Under the pieces are notes generated by a model. The model was not told the origin of the DNA and made no database searches. It saw nothing but the letters and a program-made list of their open reading frames with translations. 10,204 bases of DNA from CAADGU01 sp964581605 (GTDB lineage: Bacteria > Chloroflexota > Anaerolineae > Promineifilales > Promineifilaceae). Position numbers and translations under genes: made by a program. Shown here one piece after another: positions 7,382 through 10,204 of this stretch; position 1 is the first letter of the stretch; every line of letters begins with the position of its first letter. The stretch is from contig CAZOPF010000155.1 of the NCBI GenBank assembly GCA_964581605.1, positions 1 through 10,204 on the forward strand. The letters are read 5' to 3'.

Positions 7382-7957
7382 ATGAAGATTGGCGTATTGG
7401 CGCTGCAAGGCGCGTTTAGTGAGCATATGAAGATGCTGGAACGATTGGGGGTGACGGCCGTAGACGTGCGACTCCCAGAGCATCTTGAAGGGCTGGATGG
7501 GTTGATTATTCCCGGCGGCGAAAGCACGTCCATTGGCAAGCTGGCGCGGACGTATGGGCTGATGGAGCCGCTGCGGGCGTTTGCCCAGGAGAAGGCACTG
7601 TGGGGCACCTGCGCGGGCATGATCTTCATGGCGAAGGAGATCAGCAGCGGCAGTGCGGGCAAAGACCAGCCGTTATTGGGGATTATGGATATTGTGGTGG
7701 AGCGGAATGCGTTCGGCCGTCAGGTGGATAGTTTTGAGGTGGAACTGGATGTGCCCGCACTCAATAATGGGTACGTGAAGCCATTCCCGGCGGTTTTCAT
7801 CCGTGCGCCACGATTGTTGGGGGTCAAAGGCACAGCCAGAGTGTTGGCAACCTTACCGGATGGCACGGCCGTTGCCGCCCAACAAGGCAAGTGGCTGGTG
7901 ACATCGTTTCATCCAGAATTGACGGGGGACGGCCGTTTTCATGCGTACTTTTTGGGG
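7382..7957 (+). CDS. pdxT: Pyridoxal 5'-phosphate synthase, glutaminase subunit PdxT (3' end in assembly gap)
   Basis: PdxT (YaaE/SNO) is the class I glutamine amidotransferase partner that hydrolyses glutamine and channels ammonia into PdxS. The visible 192 codons show MKIGVLALQGAFSEH at the start, the PGGEST loop (44-49), the nucleophile C77 in GTCAGMI, and the catalytic H177 and E179 in SFHPELT. PdxT proteins are usually about 185-200 residues, so only a few residues should be lost in the run of N that begins at 7958. Any reading frame continued past the gap is an artefact, because sequence after 8057 is antisense to a kinase gene. The ribosome-binding site is poor: AGG only two bases before the ATG, or GTGG six bases before. 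Translation may therefore rely partly on the upstream pdxS message. Confidence 0.96.
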
Positions 7958-8057
7958 NNNNNNNNNNNNNNNNNNNNNNNNNNNNNNNNNNNNNNNNNNN
8001 NNNNNNNNNNNNNNNNNNNNNNNNNNNNNNNNNNNNNNNNNNNNNNNNNNNNNNNNN
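7958..8057. other. Assembly gap of exactly 100 N
   Basis: A run of exactly 100 N is the usual placeholder for a scaffold join of unknown size. It hides the last residues of pdxT and the C-terminal end of the convergent histidine kinase. The true distance, and even the adjacency of the two sides, are not established by this sequence. Confidence 0.98.
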
Positions 8058-8964
8058 TACGGGGGAGCACCACCGTAAACAGCGCCCCACCGGCCAGGTT
8101 ATTCTCGGCGGTGATACGGCCGTGATGCTGTTCCACAATACGTTTGGCGACAAAGAGGCCCAGGCCGGCGCCTTTGCCGTTGGGTTTTGTGGAGAAGAAG
8201 GGGTCAAAAATTTGCGTCAGGATGGCCGGGTCAATGCCGGGGCCGGTGTCGCTGACGGAAAAGGCGTATTCTTCACGGGCAGGGGGGGCCGTGACCAATC
8301 CATTCACCCGCGAAAGGGAGACGGTGGGCGGTGGCACGGGCCAGGACTTGACCACGATTTTGCCGCCGCTGCGCCCAATGGCGTCACGGGCGTTGAGCAA
8401 CAAATTGACCAGCACCTGGGTCAGCCGGTTATGGTCACAGACGATAGTCCCTAAATTTTGTGCCAGTTGGGTTTCTACCTGAATGTTGTATTCACCCTGT
8501 AGTTGATGCTGCAACAGCGTCAGGGCGTCTTCAATGATCATGTTGAGGTCGGTGACGGCCGTTTGCGTTTCTTCATCGTAGGAATAATTGCGCAGCACTT
8601 CCACAATACGCGCCGCCCGCCAGGCATTTTGCTCAATCATGGTCACATATTTGAGCAACTGCTCCATGCTCAGGTTATTTTCTTCAATTTCGTGCTGCAA
8701 ATTGCTGCACGTGGCGGCAATGATGCTCAACGGCGTGTTCATTTCATGCCCGATACTGGCCGTTAACAGGCCGATCCCGGCCATCCGTTGGGTATACGTC
8801 AGGGCTTCGCTCATCACTTCCCGCTCTTCTCGCTCTGTGGCGCGCTCTCCGGCATGGCTGAAAGCAATCATTTCCGGCTCGTCTAACAATACAATTCTAT
8901 CGGCCATGTTACGCTTGAGGTGGTTGATAAACTGCACGGATGATTGTGTTTCTGCTTCCACCAT
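8058..8964 (-). CDS. Soluble sensor histidine kinase (HisKA + HATPase_c), C-terminus in assembly gap
   Basis: The minus-strand ATG at 8964 has GAGGAA nine bases upstream. The visible 302 residues have no membrane segment and no recognisable input domain in the first 60, which are charged and perhaps coiled-coil. The H-box with the phospho-accepting H73 is in ASIGHEMNTPLSII (69-82). The N-box is QVLVNLLLNARDAI (183-196), G1 is DTGPGID (239-245), the F-box FDPFFSTK (253-260) and G2 GAGLGL (265-270). The last visible residues, FTVVLPR, are typical of the kinase C-terminus, so little should be missing unless a receiver domain follows in the gap. Such kinases phosphorylate a response regulator; none is visible here, so the partner is unknown or hidden in the gap. 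M20 (8907) is a weaker alternative start without a good Shine-Dalgarno. An unbroken frame through the N run is meaningless. Confidence 0.93.
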
Positions 8965-9136
8965 TGTCGGTTATTCCTCATTTCTACGTGGGTGTGGAGA
9001 CAACAACGCTTCCCGAAAGACAGCTAAACGGGGGTATTAAACAAATGGTTGGCGCGGCGTTGTTTCGCTGCATAGCATACGCCACCCCCCCGGCAGCGTC
9101 CGTATGTGCCCCGTAAATTCAACGTGAAGGCAACGT
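8965..9136. other. Leader and upstream region of the histidine kinase gene
   Basis: This stretch lies between the kinase start and the hairpin after the lipoprotein gene. Apart from the Shine-Dalgarno GAGGAA (8974-8979, minus strand) I see no convincing promoter pair, RNA gene or ORF. A promoter for the kinase should lie here if the hairpin stops upstream transcription. Confidence 0.4.
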
Positions 9137-9166
9137 AAACGGCCGTCGCACAGGCGACGGCCGTTT
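9137..9166 (-). terminator. Perfect 13-bp hairpin downstream of the lipoprotein gene, built from two ACGGCCGT copies
   Basis: AAACGGCCGTCGC (9137-9149) and GCGACGGCCGTTT (9154-9166) are exact reverse complements around the tetraloop ACAG. On the minus strand the hairpin lies 34 bases after the lipoprotein stop and is followed by TTTACGTT, a short, imperfect U-tract. It most likely terminates or protects the end of the lipoprotein transcript. Each arm contains one full ACGGCCGT octamer. Confidence 0.7.
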
Positions 9167-9173
9167 CCCATTC

Positions 9174-9208
9174 ACCGATTACCGATTACCGTTTACCGAT
9201 TAAGGATT
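9174..9208. repeat. Tandem heptamer array overlapping the lipoprotein stop codon
   Basis: On the plus strand there are four units with consensus ACCGATT (9174, 9181, 9188 as ACCGTTT, 9195), followed by one degenerate unit AAGGATT (9202-9208). The lipoprotein stop codon (9200-9202) lies across the fourth and fifth units. The unit differs from the heptamer beside dinG, but the placement is the same. Confidence 0.75.
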
Positions 9209-10036
9209 TACCTGCACCACCAACACCTCCACATCCGTCGTCGGGTTGCCGCGGGTGATCACCGGAATGGACGTGTCATTGATAAACAGCAAATTGCCCG
9301 CCCCATCCGTGATTCGTGCCGACAGGGTGTAGGTGTGGTTGTCCACAATCGCTGCCGGATCATAGGGAATGGCAAAGGGCAGCGGTACCTGCGCCCCGTT
9401 GGTCGGCGCATTGTATTCACCCATAACGAGAGCCGGCGCGTCGGCCAGCGAGGTGTCCCGAAGCTGCACCAGTAAGTTGGCATCCTCCGGCAGGGCAATA
9501 CGCACCAAATAGCTGACAGTACCGGTCACTTCGGCCATGGTCACCGGGGCCGGGCCGCCGTTGCTAAAGACCATGTTCCCGGCATCGGCAAACAAGTTCA
9601 TCACCAAATCCTCACCGTCCATGACAAAGGTGCGCACGTTGCTCAGGAAGGCATTGAACTGGGTGTCCAGCGACCCTTCGGGGCACATGGCCATGGTGGA
9701 AATGCCGGGCTGAATGGTCAGCGACGCGCCATCCAGCGTGTAGCTGCCGGCGATGCGGTTGCAATCCGCCTGACCGTTGTACGTGCCATCTTCGTTGAAG
9801 ACAATGTTGTAGTTGGCCGGATTGTCTACGACAATGTCGTTTTCTCCGGCCGTGTCCTGGAACTCTTGCCACTGCCAGAGGATGCCGGTGATAACGGGCA
9901 TGGGTTCTTCGGCGGCGGGCACGGCCGTAGCCTCCATTTCTGGTACGGCCGTTGGTTCTGAACCGGCCGTCCCACTACACGCGGCCAGCATCATTGCCAG
10001 CAACAACGTCACAAACACAAGGGTAAATTTTTTCAT
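9200..10036 (-). CDS. Lipoprotein with META (HslJ-like) domain followed by YbaY-like domain
   Basis: I start this 278-residue protein at the ATG at 10036. It has AGGA eight bases upstream and opens with a textbook lipoprotein signal peptide, MKKFTLVFVTLLLAMMLAAC, with lipobox LAAC and lipidated C20. A short Ala/Pro/Glu linker (21-46) follows. Residues 49-159 match the META/HslJ pattern: LWQW at the start, FNEDGTYNGQADCNRIAGSY, STMAMCPEG, and a closing LVMNLF...MVFSN. C92 and C118 could form a disulfide. Residues 169-276 match the YbaY pattern: TGTVSYLVRIALPEDANLLV, RDTSLADAP, VPLPFAIPYD, YTLSARITD, and a final beta strand. Both domain types occur in envelope lipoproteins of unclear function. 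E. coli HslJ is linked to heat shock and novobiocin resistance. The protein is probably anchored on the outer face of the cytoplasmic membrane. An in-frame ATG at 10138 would bury the signal peptide and is rejected. Confidence 0.9.
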   Translation of the reverse strand: MKKFTLVFVTLLLAMMLAACSGTAGSEPTAVPEMEATAVPAAEEPMPVITGILWQWQEFQDTAGENDIVVDNPANYNIVFNEDGTYNGQADCNRIAGSYTLDGASLTIQPGISTMAMCPEGSLDTQFNAFLSNVRTFVMDGEDLVMNLFADAGNMVFSNGGPAPVTMAEVTGTVSYLVRIALPEDANLLVQLRDTSLADAPALVMGEYNAPTNGAQVPLPFAIPYDPAAIVDNHTYTLSARITDGAGNLLFINDTSIPVITRGNPTTDVEVLVVQVNP

Positions 10037-10185
10037 TCTTCGTTTCCTTTTTGATCGGTCCTCGAAAGGACGGTTTAATAAAGATCCATGGATTAGTCTA
10101 TCGCCAACGGCCATTTTGCCCATAAAAAGCACCCCCACGCATAAAATGTTTAGTGAGCGTCCAGAAATAAGTTCCCTGTTGGAGC
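10037..10185. other. Region upstream of the lipoprotein gene
   Basis: The Shine-Dalgarno AGGA (10045-10048, minus strand) is clear. AT-rich patches such as 10072-10080 and 10121-10128 could hold promoter elements, but no -35/-10 pair with 16-18 bp spacing convinces me. No gene is visible. Confidence 0.35.
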
Positions 10186-10202
10186 GCGGGCATCCTGCCC
10201 GC
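10186..10202. repeat. GC-rich hairpin at the right edge
   Basis: GCGGGCA (10186-10192) pairs perfectly with TGCCCGC (10196-10202) around a 3-nt loop. It sits at the window edge, so I cannot tell whether it is a terminator of a gene to the right or the end of a dispersed repeat. Confidence 0.45.
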
Positions 10203-10204
10203 TG

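Noticed and set aside
7939..8057. Extension of the kinase to 341 residues through the N run
   Set aside because: The residues beyond the gap are antisense to pdxT; the kinase must end within or near the gap.
7958..8125. Extension of pdxT to 247 codons through the N run
   Set aside because: The frame is only open because N cannot show stops, and the residues after the gap are antisense to the kinase C-terminal domain.
10037..10138. Longer start for the lipoprotein at the ATG at 10138
   Set aside because: It would place 34 charged residues before a perfect lipoprotein signal peptide, whereas the ATG at 10036 has its own Shine-Dalgarno.

Overview
The window is a GC-rich bacterial chromosomal segment holding one scaffold gap of exactly 100 N (7958-8057). 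I suggest a Chloroflexota (Anaerolineae-like) bacterium. This is an inference from overall style: PdxS/PdxT-type vitamin B6 synthesis, a DinG with an exonuclease domain, a NACHT protein fused to a formylglycine-generating-enzyme (FGE) domain, META/YbaY-type lipoproteins, and very dense use of the palindrome ACGGCCGT. No rRNA or other marker gene is present to prove it.

Layout from left to right. (1) 1-2879, minus strand: the 5' 959 codons of a large membrane-anchored NACHT NTPase with HEAT-like repeats and an FGE/SUMF1-type C-terminal domain; its end lies beyond the left edge. It is open from its start to the edge, and every plus-strand reading frame over it is a shadow. (2) 2880-3229: a non-coding stretch with a roughly 213-bp element bounded by inverted repeats, followed by ten tandem heptamers that run through the stop codon of the next gene. 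(3) 3230-6052, minus: a DinG-family Fe-S helicase with an N-terminal DEDDh exonuclease. (4) 6053-6355: a divergent promoter region, with an extended -10 promoter for dinG and a -35/-10 pair plus a strong Shine-Dalgarno for pdxS. (5) 6356-7270, plus: pdxS. (6) 7266-7361: twelve degenerate octamers that begin on the pdxS stop codon. (7) 7382 into the gap, plus: pdxT, nearly complete. (8) From the gap to 8964, minus: a soluble histidine kinase lacking only its extreme C-terminus. (9) 8965-9199: intergenic, with a perfect 13-bp hairpin and a heptamer array. (10) 9200-10036, minus: a lipoprotein with a META domain followed by a YbaY-like domain. (11) 10037-10204: the lipoprotein leader and a GC-rich hairpin at the right edge.

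PdxS and PdxT together form the pyridoxal 5'-phosphate synthase. The other genes show no obvious shared pathway: a DNA-repair helicase, a sensor kinase, an envelope lipoprotein and a STAND-type signalling or defence protein.

The points most worth a second look are the truncated NACHT-HEAT-FGE protein, a candidate defence/signalling receptor and possible diversity-generating retroelement target; the sixteen copies of ACGGCCGT, which resemble cyanobacterial HIP1 and occur in only two of three reading frames within genes; and the three unrelated short tandem arrays (period 7, 7 and 8) that each overlap the stop codon of the gene they follow.
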